Made by a program: the position numbers and the translations under genes. Source: Mesostigma viride (Eukaryota; Streptophyta; Mesostigmatophyceae; Mesostigmatales; Mesostigmataceae). From it: a stretch of 64,000 bases of DNA. This document shows positions 20,330 through 41,297 of the stretch, in pieces. Where the stretch lies: the NCBI GenBank assembly GCA_009746045.1, contig RPFO01000065.1:6568022-6632021 (forward strand). Reading direction: 5' to 3'. The notes below the pieces were generated by a model. It saw only the letters and a program-made list of their open reading frames with translations. It did not search any database and was not told the DNA's origin. How positions within the stretch are numbered: position 1 is the stretch's first letter; every line of letters begins with the position of its first letter.

Positions 20330-20930
20330 GGGCCACAGCTCGTGACGCTGCTGCTGCTGTGCGCCGGCGGGAGTCAGGTCGTCGTCCAGCGACCATGCCC
20401 GGTGAAGCGCATCGAGTTTTGCGGCCGGTGCCGAGGGAAGCGCGCCTTATCCTAGATGGGGAGTCAAAGGAGTTCGCAGCACTGGCCAGCGGGGGAACGT
20501 TCTTTTCCCGCGAGCGGGGAAGATCGACGGTATACCCTTGCAGTGCGATGTCACCTTTGCCCCCCACGCGGGGGGTGAGCCCCGTGCGGGTAAGTAGTGT
20601 GACCGTTACCTACCGTCAAGAGACTAGCTCGGCATGTCCTCCCCACTTGAGGTCCATGGGGAAGCGACGCAGAATCGATATCACCGGCCGGCAGCCATGC
20701 GCCGTCCGGTCGCGCTCGCAAGGTGGCCCTCCTTGCGCTGGGCATCCAGCTCCTGGAGCTTGGTGGTGATCGATGACGTCGGTGTTTGAGGCCGCTTGGG
20801 ACTTCGTATCAGCATGCAGGTCGGCCAAAGTGTGCCGTACGGGGGGGGCGTCCTCCGCGCGCCTGGCAGCGGGCTGGGCGGTGATGGTGGCCGTCTGTGC
20901 AGTAATCTCGGGCACCTGTAACACCAAATA
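20330..20930 (-). pseudogene. LINE ORF1-like remnant
   Basis: On the minus strand the block encoding LDDDLTPA-type residues (20370-20400) is shared with 35770-35800 and 53950-53985. It is followed by a proline/arginine-rich decayed frame. The three-way repetition and position upstream of LINE 3' ends support ORF1 origin. Confidence 0.5.
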
Positions 20931-20934
20931 TGTA

Positions 20935-21456
20935 TAAATTAAAATTAAATTAAATTATAACAGGACTCCGCGGGGAGATCATGTAGCACGTATTCCCTTG
21001 CTTGATGGATGGGGGTGACGTACAGCGAAGCCGCGAAACCTATAACTAAGCTAACTCTAAGAGCTAATCTGTAAAATCTTAGCTACTCTACTCGGCAAAG
21101 CGCCCCTTCCTCCTAAGGGGCGGGGGCTTGCCCACAGGGGCTGGCGCGTGGGCCTGGACAATGGTCTGCCACCTCTTCTTGTTCTGCACAGCAGTCCGAG
21201 CAAGAGAGAGGGAGGAAATGCGGTGTTCAAACTGGGATGGGACCACTAGGTCGCGGCCAGCAACTGATCTGTATAGTTCATGGCATGCAGGTCTACCAAC
21301 CCTTCTGGGTCTGTCCTTGGGGCCAGGCCAGGCTAGGATATGCCGCCCCGGCTGGCCAAGCCGCTGGGGGCCGGCCAGACCGAGGGCGGTGTCTACCTGA
21401 CTGGTGCGAGCAAGATGCCTAGCATGCACATGCCCAACACCCCCAGCAAACTCCAT
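20935..21456 (-). mobile_element. LINE 3' portion with RT C-terminal codons
   Basis: From the tail (AATTT)n and stem-loop 20960-20984 (loop GCGG instead of GTTG) the element extends through the 3'UTR. It then enters a C-terminal ORF (21456-21088) encoding GLAGPQRLGQPGRHIL and PVGKPPPLRRKGRF. This is the same protein end as at 52859-53644, but diverged and 5'-truncated. Confidence 0.8.
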
Positions 21457-22285
21457 GCGGCGTTGGGCTACTTCGTTGCCCTCTAATTAAGCCGCACTAC
21501 TGCATAACCTATAACTTCCCACATCCATTTCTACAAGAACTCTCAGACAACCCCATAGAAACCATGGATATAAACTCCACGCGTGCCAAGCAAACAGGCT
21601 CTGTTATGATGCAACACATGACTTCCTGACACACCAGGCGTTGCTTGCGCCAACCACATGGTGAATGTGGAGTGCAGTGTATGGCATTTCCCAAGAACAG
21701 GAGCCCACTGGGAGAATTGGAGAGGTAGAGAGGGCCACAGGAAAAGCTTCCCTCAAGAAGACATTTTCTTTGAAAGCAGCGACCAGGGGTTCTGCCATGC
21801 GCCGGCGGCCACATAAGTCTCCTTAGGCACTCATAACAGTACATATATGGCTTTCGCGCAGAATGCCTATAACTAGGTATGGGAGTTGGCCCCTCACCGA
21901 GACAGGATCACTCCAGACGCCTGCCAGATACGGCACATGAATTCCCTCTCTTGTTCATAATTCCAGATACATTCCTTGCGGGAAAAGAAAGTGCAAACTA
22001 AGTGGTTTAAGACTGGTCAAACGGACGGCGCGGCGACCAGCAAGGCAGACGTCAAGCTTGAACTGGATGTCTATTGGTATTCCCGTCACCTGCCCCCTGG
22101 GCAAGAGCGACCGAAGGGCCCTCACTCGCGTGTGCCAAAAGGAGTGCTGCCTTACTTTATATGGCGGTGCCCCGCGCCCAGAAACTGACGGGCAGGGGGG
22201 GGGGGGAAGGTGGTATCGACGAGACAGTATGGTGATACTAATAAACGTCATGGGGGCGCTGAAGGCTGATAACACAACAGGAGCG
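21457..22285. other. Downstream flank of TFIIS; no gene seen
   Basis: AT-balanced sequence with only short incidental frames. It presumably includes the TFIIS 3'UTR, whose end cannot be located by eye. Confidence 0.4.
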
Positions 22286-24819
22286 TCAGCAGAACTTCCA
22301 TCGGTTGTTGCAGTTGACGCACGTGACGAACGTCGTCATCGGCTCATCTGCGCTGCGCGTCTGCATCTGGAAGTAAGTGCACTTGCGCTGCTTGCACTTG
22401 CCGCAGCGGAACTGGTCGGTAGTCCCCCCCTGCAGCTCGTTGGAGCCCCGCAACGACTCGTTCAGCGCAGCCATGCGGATGCGGCTGTTCTCAGCACGCT
22501 TTGCCTCGCTGGCCATCTCCTCTGGGGTCAGCCGCAGCAACGTGGACGGGTGCAGGTTCCCGGAGAGCACGCGGTGGCGAAGATCCGGGTTCTTCGGGTC
22601 CTGCCAGGTGTGCAAGTGTTTTGTTTACATCACAGACAGAGAGCAAGTGTTCGCTTATATCAAATGTTTTCAATAGAACGAGACCCTGGGGCCTGAAATT
22701 GTATAACATTGTATACTATTAATTGTTTTATGCGCCAACAACGGGTTCGGGTTCTTCGGGTCCTGCCAGGCTTGCAAGAAGGTATCGCAGCCCAGCGGGC
22801 AGATAAGGGCAGATGCAGACAATCATCCCAGCAAGGGCAGATGCCGATGGCGGCCAATAACGGGGTTGGGTTTACTGCGGTCGTGCCACGTGCACCGTGT
22901 TTATTTACATCACAGACAGGCGCAGTGGTATTTCATACTGCTATCACGTGATCACAGACGAGCGTCAAGTGATGTCCTCATCGCAGAGCCTCGTGTAAAA
23001 AATAAGATGCACACGGGCATGCCGACAAGATAAGAGGGGTTTCACAGTAAGGGGCCTGGGTGGGGAAGGGGGGTGGGGCGGGGGTGGGCAAAGCAGAGGG
23101 TATGGCGGTGGGGCGCGCAGAGCCTCCAGAGGATGCCCTTTGGTGGGCGGACTGCAGCGGGTGAGAATCATATTTTAATGGTAGCGGCGCACGTTAACCA
23201 CCACCAGCACCAGCAGTGTATGAGCACTTCAACACAGTCGGAAACAACCCCTTGCAAAGCCATAGTTGTCCCTAAGAGGGGGGAGGGGGGGCCAGGTAAG
23301 TGACAGCTCCCCCTGTGTGCAAGTGGCGTGTTCAACATGATCGGAAGCCAACCCCTTTGCAAAGCTGTAGCAGTGGTGCCTCCGCTGGGAGTGTGGTGCA
23401 CAGTCGCCACTCATCAACTGCTCCAATCATAGTTAGAGGACGGAGACCACATTGCCACGACAAGCCATGTCATGTAACGCGGTTTTTGTCAGGCCTGTAG
23501 GCCTATCCACCACGCAGCGGGCAAATGCGTGCCCACAAGCTATCACGTGCAATAAGCACGTGCTGGGCCACGGAGCACCCACAAGCGGGGAGGGACAGGC
23601 CAAGAAAAAAAGGGGGCAGGCCCACAATCAAACAGAAGCTTGACCTATTATTCTTTGGCCTGGCTCGCACCCATAGTGGTACTGGGGAATCCCTGGAGAG
23701 GTGTGTTTCCATCAGCAGCAAGTGTGTCGTATCCCAAACTGCAGTACTGACACGCCACGGAAGGGTGATAGGGGGGTGCCATTCATGAAGGTGCAACCAT
23801 GAGGCGGCTCTGGTTTATTTCAGGGAAGGTACCCGCTGTCACCTCATGACGCTCTCAACACAGGCGTGCAAATGAATGATAGGGGGGAGTGAATGAATGG
23901 GGGAGATCAGCATAAATGTATAGGAGATCTCAGCATGAATGTACACGAGAGCTCAGCATACATGTAAAGAAGAAATAAGCATGACTGTGCAAGGGAGCTC
24001 AGCATGAATGTATAGGAGAGCTAGACATGACTGTACTTAGGGACTGTATTCAGGGACTCAGCATGCACCCGCTCACCTTGAGATTGAAGTGAATGGTCCG
24101 GTACTTGGCCTTGTACTCTTTCATGTCCTTGGATGCCCCAACGAACACCTCGTACATCTCCGCCTCGATGTCGGTCGCCACCTCGCCCGCATTCCTGCCC
24201 TCCGTCCCTTCCTGACCCTGCGCTAGCTGCAGGGCCTCCATAATGTTCTGCCGGATCTTGTCCCGGATCGGGTCGGCCAGAGGGGGAAGCGAGAATGACG
24301 AGCCGCTCGTCTTGGGCGTTTTGGAACCAGCATCACTCACGGAAGACGTCGAGCCTTTACGTTTGAGAGCCCCGCTGCTTGCCTGCAATTGCCATTGCGG
24401 ATAAACAGCCAGCCAGGCGGTGTATGCATTGCCATGAACATTCTACACCCAAAGGCTTTTGCATATAGTCATCGAAGCGTAGCCTGCATTCGTGGATATC
24501 CATAAAAAATGCCCCAACCTACCCCTTCACTCGGCCCCGCAGGTTGAGACGGGGAATTTTTACTTCGAGACTCTTCCTCAACGATCTTCCTCCATGCTTC
24601 TACCAAAACCTTGGCATGCTTTGCGACTTCTGGGTTGCTATGCTTTGAGAGCTTCTTCACTTTTTTCCCGACCTGCGTTTGCAACAACAATTCCATGGTT
24701 ACGGGCATGGTGGCAATCTCCTGAAGTACTTCCACTGCGCGCGCGTGTCTGTCATTGTCATCAGAAGCCGACACCGCCTCGTCGACAGCCGCCGTCAGCT
24801 TTTCCGCCATTGTTGGCAA
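22286..24819 (-). CDS. Transcription elongation factor TFIIS
   Basis: Three exons, all phase 0: 24819-24523 (99 codons), 24382-24077 (102 codons) and 22600-22286 (104 codons plus stop), giving 305 residues, typical for TFIIS. Exon 1 encodes the N-terminal LW/TFIIS-N helical domain (LLLQTQVGKKVKKLSKH, VAKHAKVLVEAWRKIV). Exon 2 has a Ser/Lys linker and the start of the central domain (DPIRDKIRQNIMEAL, YKAKYRTIHFNLK). Exon 3 completes it (DPKNPDLRHRVLSG, PEEMASE) and ends in the zinc ribbon CGKC ... CVNC with the RSADEPMT acidic loop. In this family that loop reaches into the polymerase II active site to stimulate cleavage of backtracked RNA. All four zinc cysteines and the DE pair are present, so it should be functional. 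Introns are 140 bp and about 1.48 kb. Start 24819 or the Met three codons later. Diverges from the SAP-protein gene. Confidence 0.95.
22580..22930 (-). repeat. Degenerate duplications of the exon 3 acceptor region in TFIIS intron 2
   Basis: The exon 3 start and acceptor (plus-strand GGTTCTTCGGGTCCTGCCAGG at about 22589-22608, split by the splice site) is echoed at about 22748-22768 and, more weakly, at about 22866-22892. The accompanying TTACATCACAGACAG occurs at 22624 and 22906. These are partial tandem copies lying inside the intron, including duplicate acceptor-like CAG sites. Confidence 0.7.
23925..24050. repeat. Degenerate ~35-bp tandem repeat in TFIIS intron 2
   Basis: Four or five variants of AGGAGAGCTCAGCATGAATG-type units follow one another with drift in length and sequence. 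Confidence 0.65.
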
Positions 24820-25627
24820 CGGGTAGTCAATCCATATCAGACTTCTGTCAACAAGGTGCTTCGAGGTCTCTTGGACGCAAAGGCTATGGAGACAGCGGAG
24901 GGTGTAACCTGCCCAACGCGCTTTTACCTACAACACAATGTTCAATGGAGGGCAGGTGGCAACAGGACCAGCTGGATAAACTTCTGCCATCTTCGCCCCA
25001 TAGGTACCTACGTTGCTGGGGCGCGCCGTCCAGACTCCACCTGGGCATGCTTCCATTTCTTCCCGTAACAGTACACGTGGCAGCATATTGTGCTAGCTTA
25101 TTGAATTCCATAATTTTCCTGCGCAGCAGTCCTAGGCTCTTATTAGCCCCCAATTTCCAACGGACGGGCCGGAGCAGTGAAGGGCACACACGGCCAAATA
25201 CTCATTTGCAGCCGGGTTTGAGTTGTAAAAACCTGCTGATCACTAGCCATTGTGAGAAATAGCACGTTATGTTTCAATTGTAGGATTTCCTTGGCCAAAT
25301 TTGCTCGAGAATAGCAGTGGACGTTGTGTCTGGCATTATGGGAAAGAAGCATTGCCACCCGCGACTGGCGCTGTGTGCATGAGGCGCACTGGCAGGAAGC
25401 AACGCACATCCAATGCGCAGGGGTTGATTTTGTCCTCGAAAGGATTAGCTCTACTACGAGCATTTGCAATAATTTGGCGATAGTGATGAGGTGACTTGCA
25501 GAGATGTGCAGCTGGAGTAAGGCCGCTTTCGAAAAGGGCCGCAAAGGCTGCCCGCATTGATACCGTGACAGCAATTCCGGGCGTTTGTGGCCGACAGAGA
25601 CATTAATAGTGAACCTGACAGCTGAAT
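24820..25627. promoter_or_regulatory. Divergent promoter region between TFIIS and the SAP-domain gene
   Basis: About 0.8 kb separates the two start codons, and the genes point away from each other. No TATA box or known motif is convincing. The open frames seen here are antisense or incidental. Shared regulation is possible but not shown. Confidence 0.5.
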
Positions 25628-34788
<9,161 letters not shown>

Positions 34789-35176
34789 GAGTTCTGTGTG
34801 CGTTCCGCGAGCTGATGTTGGATGGACAAACAGCAGATGTTTGCTTTGTACAGACCCTGGGCCGAAGTCAGGCTTGGAAAAGGCCGTCATTATTCTCAAA
34901 CAATATATATATTCTCAAACATCGAGCTCCTGACCCATACTCCAACATCGCCTGTGCCTCACCATATCCCAGCACTGACCTCTTTCTTTATTCCATTTTT
35001 GTTATTGTTATTATTATTATTAATATTACTCTTTGCTTTGTCTTTATTTATTATTGTTCGTATTATTCCTATTTACATTTTCTTTTCTTTTTTCTTACTT
35101 TCTTTTTCTTTTTTCTTTTTTCTTTTTCCCTTTGTAATGTATACTCCTTTTTCTTTTAGCCCCTTCGTGGATGTGT
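34789..35176. other. 3' flank of SAP gene; T-rich tract
   Basis: After the stop codon, about 34985-35160 is strongly T-rich (TTATTATTATT, then TTTTCTTTTTTC runs). This may contain the 3'UTR and polyadenylation region. No gene was seen. Confidence 0.45.
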
Positions 35177-35580
35177 GATTAATTAATTAATTAATTAGGA
35201 ACATAACTCCGTTGGGAGTATATGTAGCACATATCCCAGAGAAGGGGCCTATGGCTTTTAATACATTCTGGGCTATTTCCTGCAAGGGTGGAATGTAAAC
35301 GACACTTGCTCTAGGTGTACCAAGGGCACCTGCACCACCATGATCTCTCAGAGCTCAATTAAGGCCTGTCATGGGGTGGAAGATCATCATGGCTATACAA
35401 GATCAGAATACAAGCGCTAGGGCATGGCTTCTCAACAGAGAGTGACTCTCTGCATAGGCAGATTGTGGCTAAATGCTTAATGCAACATCCATGTGGGTCC
35501 CATTATAGGCATGGCTTGGCTAAATTCTGAAGGCTGCATCCATGGGGGCCATTATGGGCGCACATGCGCGTAGGCCACAT
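35177..35580 (-). mobile_element. Short non-autonomous element with LINE-type 3' stem-loop, copy B
   Basis: (TTAA)n tail at 35178-35197, stem-loop at 35201-35225 (ACATA/TATGT and ACTCC/GGAGT around GTTG), then the same body blocks as copy A at 18067-18470 (GGAATGTAAACGACACTTGC, CACCTGCACCACCATGAT, AGAGTGACTCTCTGCAT). No coding frame. Confidence 0.8.
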
Positions 35581-35639
35581 GCTAGGCTAAGCCTGACTAA
35601 TCTACACTACTGTTATATATTCCCTAGACCGAGGTACGC

Positions 35640-36290
35640 TGCTGGGGTGGCAGGAGGTGCCTGCCAGGGGTGTTCAACGTGGATGACCGCCCCCCTCCAG
35701 TATACCGGTTTCCCCCCTGCGCTCTGCCGGAGCTGAAGGTAGGTCGGCCATAGCTCGCGTCACCGTTGTTGCTGGGCCAGGGTCAAGTCGTCGTCCAGCG
35801 TGTAGCGAGTCCGCGAGAGCTTCTTGCGGCATTTAAGGAACGACACCTGGGTTGTCAGCCATGTACTTTAAGGTGAGGAGCACGGGTGCCGGGCCAGCCT
35901 TACCCCGCGCGGGGGAGGCGGACGGCCGACATCCGCAGCTCACCAGTGAGTTGCATGGGGGCAAAAATGTCGCGCTTAAATGCCATGAGAAGCGTCTCAT
36001 CTACCGGCTGGTCAAAGTGCTTGACTATGACATCGTCGGTGGCTGCGCTTGTCGAGCTTGGCCTCCTAACGAAGGTTGAGTGCTTGTTTCTTGAGCTGTG
36101 CCGCGATGGTGGAGGTGGTGGAGGTGGTGTGGTGCAAGTCCGCCCAGGTCTGGGTGGAAGGAGCATCGCTGGCCAGGCCAGCAGATGCTGGCTGGGCAGC
36201 GATGTCCTTAATTCACCGTCTGGGCGGTGAGGCCTGCGGTGTCTTGCAGGCACTCAATGGCGACGGCGTTGGCGTGGATGCGATGGTCGA
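35640..36290 (-). pseudogene. LINE ORF1-like remnant
   Basis: Minus-strand broken frame. The part 36253-35900 includes VIVKHFDQPVDETLLMAFKR and APMQLTGELRMSAVRLP, resembling the folded part of retrotransposon ORF1 proteins. Blocks match 19510-19815 (inverted) and the LDDDLTPA-type block of 53950-53985. Family assignment is inference. Confidence 0.5.
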
Positions 36291-36295
36291 TATCG

Positions 36296-36542
36296 TATCA
36301 AGGAGACAGCCAGCGCAGGCGATGTCGTATCCATGAGAAAACCAGCGCAGGCCAGAAATCGGGAGAATCCGGACCATGGTAGCTCGAGCCTGCCGTTATC
36401 TTGTCCGCGTGTTCGAGTCGTTCAGGATGATGATGAAGATGAAAGGTGATGGAAATGTGTAGCTTTGTGCATTGAAGTTATGGCTGGCTTACGTGTAGAG
36501 CGACTAGTAGATGACCTAGACGGTGGGGCCGGAAACAGCATG
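36296..36542 (+). repeat. Dispersed SINE-like repeat, copy 1
   Basis: It contains GGTAGCTCGAGCCTGCCG, a box-B-like GTTCGAGTC (36411-36419), a GATGATGATGAAGATGAA stretch and a 3' part ending GGGGCCGGAAACAGC. The portion from 36379 on is nearly identical to 51982-52144. The 5' portion carries two versions of CCAGCGCAGGC, a motif recurring at 37990, 48318, 43638, 55180 and 59072. Whether transcription starts on this or the other strand is unclear. Confidence 0.6.
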
Positions 36543-36696
36543 CTTGACGGATCAGGGCGTGTGTTTCGAGCCTAACTGGCCGGGAGTGTCTAGTGGTGAG
36601 CACCATTGCTGCGATCGCTCTCCCACCATTTACGAGGAAATACCCGTATTGTATGTGTGATGCGTCCAGGCATAGTTGTCTCACTTCATATTCTCA

Positions 36697-37790
36697 TAAA
36701 AATTAAATTAAATTAAATTATAACATGCCTCCGTTGGGAGATCATGTAGCACATATTCAGTTCCTTGATGGGTGGTGGAAAGGAGAGAGTCGCGTAATCT
36801 AACTATATCCTAATGCTAATCTACCTAGTCTAGAAAGATGCTAACTGCCCTACTCAGCAAAACGCCTCCTCCTCTTGGGGGGAGGGGGCTTGCCCACAGG
36901 GTTGGGCGTGTGAGCCTTGGCAATCTTCTGCCAACGCGTCTTGTTCTGCATGGCAGTCAAAGAAGGGAGAGAGAGTGGATGCGGTATTCAAACTGGGCTG
37001 GGACCAGTAGGTCATTCAGTAACATCTGTACGTAGTTCGTGACATGTTTCCCTACCTTTTTGGCAATGCCCTTGGGGCCAGGCCAGGTCAGAATGTGCCG
37101 CCCTGGCTGGCCAAGCCGCCGAAATACGAGGCATGCCCTGATACAAAGACTCTAATGACGGGCGCTTGGAAAACCCTACGTTCAGGACCTGTCGGAGCAT
37201 CAGGACTGTAAACTGTGCCGTTTAGCTTAGCTGCCATTGTGGGTGTGAGTGTCCACGCCTCGGCACCATACGTGAGCAGGTGCCGTGAGGACGAGGACCT
37301 TGAAGAGCATGCGCTTGCGGTGCTCGCCCGGGCCCTTCCGGAGCGCCAGTAGGTGTTGAGCGAACGGAGCCTAGCGCAGGCCAGGCCGATGCGGGTGTCC
37401 ACGTCGGCGGCGGTGTCAGGGAGCCAGCTCCCTATAACAGTTTGAAGCTATCGCGGAACGGGACCGTCGTCCCGTCGAGCAGGCGCGGTGCCCAGCGGCG
37501 GTGTACTGGAGGCCCCAATCACCATCGCCTCAGTTTTGACACTAATCTCCAACCCCACCGCCCTCGCCTCCAAGCCCAGACAGTCCAGCCAGGTCTGAAT
37601 GTGCTCGGGGCGCGCGATGAGGGTGGTGTCATCCGCATAAATCAGGTCGGCCTGGCGGTAGCCATGTTTAACCCCGCCGTGCTCTTTCTGTTAAGGATGT
37701 CCAAGCCTGCCGGGCTCGAACCGAGCAGTACAGCGCGCACGTGCTCGGCGCATGACGTGATCCACGACAATAATGAACAGGTATGGGGAT
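36697..37790 (-). mobile_element. LINE, 5'-truncated and frameshifted (AAATT-tail subfamily)
   Basis: From the tail and stem-loop 36723-36747 the minus strand runs back through the 3'UTR. It then crosses the C-terminal RT-associated region (LTYGAEAWTLTP near 37255-37290) and the reverse transcriptase palm with YADDT codons around 37630-37645. Frameshifts and small indels abound relative to 52735-53795, so it is dead. The 5' limit is where sequence similarity stops near a TTAA-tailed element. Confidence 0.8.
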
Positions 37791-37795
37791 AGATG

Positions 37796-37885
37796 ATTAA
37801 TTAATTAATTAATTATCAACATCACTCCGTTGGGAGTAGATGTAGCACATAGCCCTGAGAAGGGGCATATGGCTTTTAATACATG
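37796..37885 (-). mobile_element. 3' end of the short non-autonomous element, copy C (truncated)
   Basis: (TTAA)n tail, stem-loop at 37819-37843 with ACATC/GATGT outer pairs and ACTCC/GGAGT inner pairs around GTTG, then the AAGGGGCATATGGCTTTTAATACAT block of the family (two parts of under 20 bases each). Confidence 0.75.
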
Positions 37886-37927
37886 GGGATAGATGATGCC
37901 TAGTTTTATTATAGTTATGTTGACTCG

Positions 37928-38014
37928 AAAACGCGGAAAAGATAACGGCAGGCTCGAGCTACCATGGTCCGGATTCTCCCGATTTCTGGCCTGCGCTGGT
38001 TGTCTCTTTGATGT
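37928..38014 (-). repeat. Dispersed SINE-like repeat, copy 2 (inverted)
   Basis: Inverse of the 36340-36420 region, with CGAGCTACCATGGTCC, TTCTCCCGATTTCTGG and CCTGCGCTGGTTGTCTC. It is sandwiched between two oppositely oriented copies of the hairpin-ended element. Confidence 0.6.
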
Positions 38015-38019
38015 TGTGC

Positions 38020-38312
38020 CCATGCAGGGAGTAACTCTCTGCTGAGAAGCCACGCCCTAGCTTTTTTTGTATAGCTATGCTGATCTTCCCCCCCATGACA
38101 GGCTCCCCCTTAGCTGGGCATAGCTTGAAGATCATGGGGCTGCAAGTGCCCTGGTGCACCTAGAGCAAGTGTTGTTTACATTCCCACCCTTGCAGGAAGT
38201 AGCTTAGAATGTATGATAGGCCATATGCCCCTTCTCTGGGCTATGTGCTACATATACTCCCAACGGAGTTATGTTCCTAATTAATTAATTAATTAATTAA
38301 TTAATTAATTAA
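38020..38312 (+). mobile_element. Short non-autonomous element with LINE-type 3' stem-loop, copy D
   Basis: Plus-strand orientation: AACTCTCTGCTGAGAAG, CACCTAGAGCAAGTG, GCATATGCCCC-type blocks, then the stem-loop at 38250-38274 (CTCC-CAAC-GGAG as RNA) and a long (TTAA)n tail to 38312. It faces copy C across about 0.2 kb. Confidence 0.8.
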
Positions 38313-38322
38313 TGGGGATAGG

Positions 38323-38488
38323 CCCGGGCCAGCGGCTTGGCCAGCCAGGGCGGCACATTCTGACCTAGCTGGCCTGGCCCCGCGGACATTCCCAAACGGG
38401 TAGGGAAACCTGTCACGAACTACGTGAACTCAGATGTTGATGGACGACCTAGTGGTCCCAGCCCAGTTTGAGCACCGCATCCACTCAC
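38323..38488 (+). mobile_element. LINE C-terminal fragment
   Basis: Plus-strand codons homologous to the block encoding LGQPGRHILTWPGPKD through AQFEHRIHS in 52859-53644. Truncated at both ends. Confidence 0.65.
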
Positions 38489-41297
38489 AACGGTACGAGC
38501 CGCGCCAAAATCTGCCCTCGTAAGCGGTACCCGAAAAGTGGCGCCAAATGCGATTTTTGGTGTGCGCGTGCGCGAAAGTGACCGAATTCCGGGCGACAGG
38601 CATGGCGGTCTGGCAGGCGATGCTGAGCGTGTATAAAGGCACTATCAAGGCTGAAATTTTACGATTATCCTCCTAAGGTGGTATTAGATCCACCACTGTT
38701 TTTTTTTCGCCATAAAATTTGCGGAATCGAACAGCATGTTGCTTCATTCATAGGTGGGTGCCTGAATGGTCGCAGATTTTCTCTCGACCCCACCTGACCG
38801 CAGCAAAAAAATTTCCCGATGAAGTGCGCCCTAAGATCGGGGTTTCCATCATAAACGATGCATTTTTTAATTCTAAAGACTTTGACCGAACGACTTTCTT
38901 CATTACCGCTGCAACTTTTTTTTCCTGAGCTACCGCATATTTCCGACCAATTTCAAGGCTGCGTCAGGCTTGGCAGACCCATACTTCGTATATATATGCG
39001 TTTGCCCCGAACGTCATGTTTAATGCAGGCTTTGTGGACTCTAAAGACGCCCACGATGTTGGGGCTTTTATCAGCCTCTGGACATGCACAAACTGCGGTC
39101 AGCAGGTGAATGCCGGAACGAGTTCTGCGGCGGGGTGTGCGAAACAGACATCAAGCGCACGGCAGACATGGATACCTCCGAGCGGTATGTTCCCTTATTC
39201 AAATCTACGGGCCAATTCACTCCTTGTTGAATCCCTGACCTTGTCACGGATGAATATGTTACCAGTTCCCCATCTCCGGAGTTTCTCTTTTGGTCATCTT
39301 CTTATCTTACGGGAGGTGCGTCATGAATCGTATAGCGAGCTACGGTTTCATGGCGAGCCTTTTCTTCACATCAGCGACGTACAGGTTACCTTAGAGGCTA
39401 GGGATGTCAAGGAATTCTTCACACGGATATTAGGGAGGGTGCATGACGGATTGCGGGCAAGATATTACGGGCTGGCTGGCAGCCTTGCAGCGCTATTGCC
39501 GCCGATGGCAATGATTTGCAGGCAGGGCTATGGATCACAAAGCTGTTGCTTTGCTCTAGTTGTACATGCTGCAATTTATTGGCATTGTGCTCACGGCAAG
39601 TAATGTTGCATGACATGGTTGACCACGAAGATTGATGGAAAACCTAGAAGCAATTGGTGGCTTTCTTGGATGCTCGATGGCTTCACATGCTTGTGAGTCC
39701 ATAAAACCCACTGTATACGTGCCCACCATCTCTAAGCTGAAAGCATCTGCCTTCAACAAGCATCTTAAGACATGCATGCACATGAGAACTGTCATGGTTT
39801 GTGGAGAGGGTGGCATATTGCGTGAGAGTGGAGAGAGGACAGTGGCCGGGCTAGGCCAGCTACCTGTGCTGCCACACGGCCGGGCGGCAAACACTGATGC
39901 ACACTGAAGCTGCCTACACGCCAGCACCCAAGCTGCCTTCACACCCCTGAATGATGAGCAGAGGGCATCCTGGTCGGCCGCATCCATGCAGTTCATGCAG
40001 TTCAGGCTGTGCGTGCTGGCCAAGGGCACGGGTAAATGAGCCAATGGCGGGCTATTATTACGCACGCTACAACCAGCACCAATGAAGCAACCCAAGCCTG
40101 CCCTCCTGACAGGTATGTGTGTTTTGTTTTCTCATGTCGTGTGCACAACCAGCAATCCTTTATTTCCCTATGATGCATGTTTGCGGAATTCTGGCAACCT
40201 GGCACATGGCCAAACTCCTCAATGTCAGGGGTGGGAGGGGTTGTTTGTCAAGTGGATAGACACACGCACATGCTCAACACCTCTTGCTCCAATGCCACTG
40301 CCACTCACCCAGAAACTCAGGCACAACCACGCACGATCGCTAAGCTGCTAGCCAGAATCGCAGTTCTCACCAAAGTGAGGGATGTGGCACCAGAATTGAA
40401 TGACATATCTGAAGCAAGTAGTCACGGATGGCTTGGAGAAACATGGTGAAGCATGCATGGGCATGCATCTCATGTTGACAAGGGCCAGAGCAAGAGCATG
40501 AGCACGATGCATGTGCCTATGTAGAGGCCATTGGGCTTGCACTATCTGTCGAAGACAACTGCGGTATGGTGGCCAAGGGGCTCACCGGGGATGTGCAGTG
40601 GCTTCTTCATGCTAGGTATGATGGCGGCCAAGTGCAGTCCTTTGGTGGCACATTTCAAGCCGGCAACCTCGAGGTAGCAACTGAGCAGTGTATGAGCTGT
40701 CTGGCTATGCACCACAGCGCTGGCTGAGGAGATCTAGTCCAACTTGGAAGCTGCGTTGCCAGCAACGTGGGCCCCTATAACAGAGACAGGGACATGGGGG
40801 CATCCATGGTGATGCAGAGGACCATGTGTGGCAACCTTGGTCAGGCGGGCCGGTTGCCAAGGGATGTGCTGCTACCAAATCAAGGCGCACAAAACACACC
40901 GCAACCATGCCGACTGCCGAGATGCCTGGCATGATTAGATTATTACATTGCCAAGCTGAGTTTGCGACTACCGTGCGTGCTGTGGGTTTGAACTGATCAT
41001 GCTAGCCAACGTGACAGCTGGCAGTTCTTATGTCTAACAAGCCCCTACTTGAAAATTGCCTTAGCATGGCCGTATGCACATATATACAACCATGTCTAGC
41101 CACTGTTCATGTTCATATATCTTTGTCTATGTGTCACAAAAGTTGTGTTATATTATCTGTGCAAGGTCTGAACAGTTAGCAACACAGTTGGTGGGAGTTG
41201 GCCATACCGTTACTAAAGAACTTTGCATCCAAGGTTGAGTGATTAGCTGGAAACTGGCAGGTGTTGCATGGACCAGTGAACCCAATGACACTTGATG
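38489..41297. other. Unassigned 2.8-kb segment with possible decayed coding sequence
   Basis: A plus-strand frame at 39016-39603 (195 codons) and a frame at about 40546-40725 (VEDNCGMVAKGLTGDVQWL, FGGTFQAGNLEVATEQC) look more protein-like than the surroundings. Neither has a recognised family or convincing splice sites. They may be remnants of a transposase or a host gene. Nothing else was seen. Confidence 0.3.

Noticed and set aside
24492-25262. 256-residue plus-strand frame across the TFIIS start region
   Set aside because: Antisense to TFIIS exon 1 and the divergent promoter; no family resemblance, while TFIIS is unambiguous on the other strand.
36541-36620. tRNA gene suggested by TGTCTAGTGGTGAGCAC and TTTCGAGCC
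   Set aside because: The box-like motifs are in the wrong order on the plus strand, and no cloverleaf can be folded by eye.
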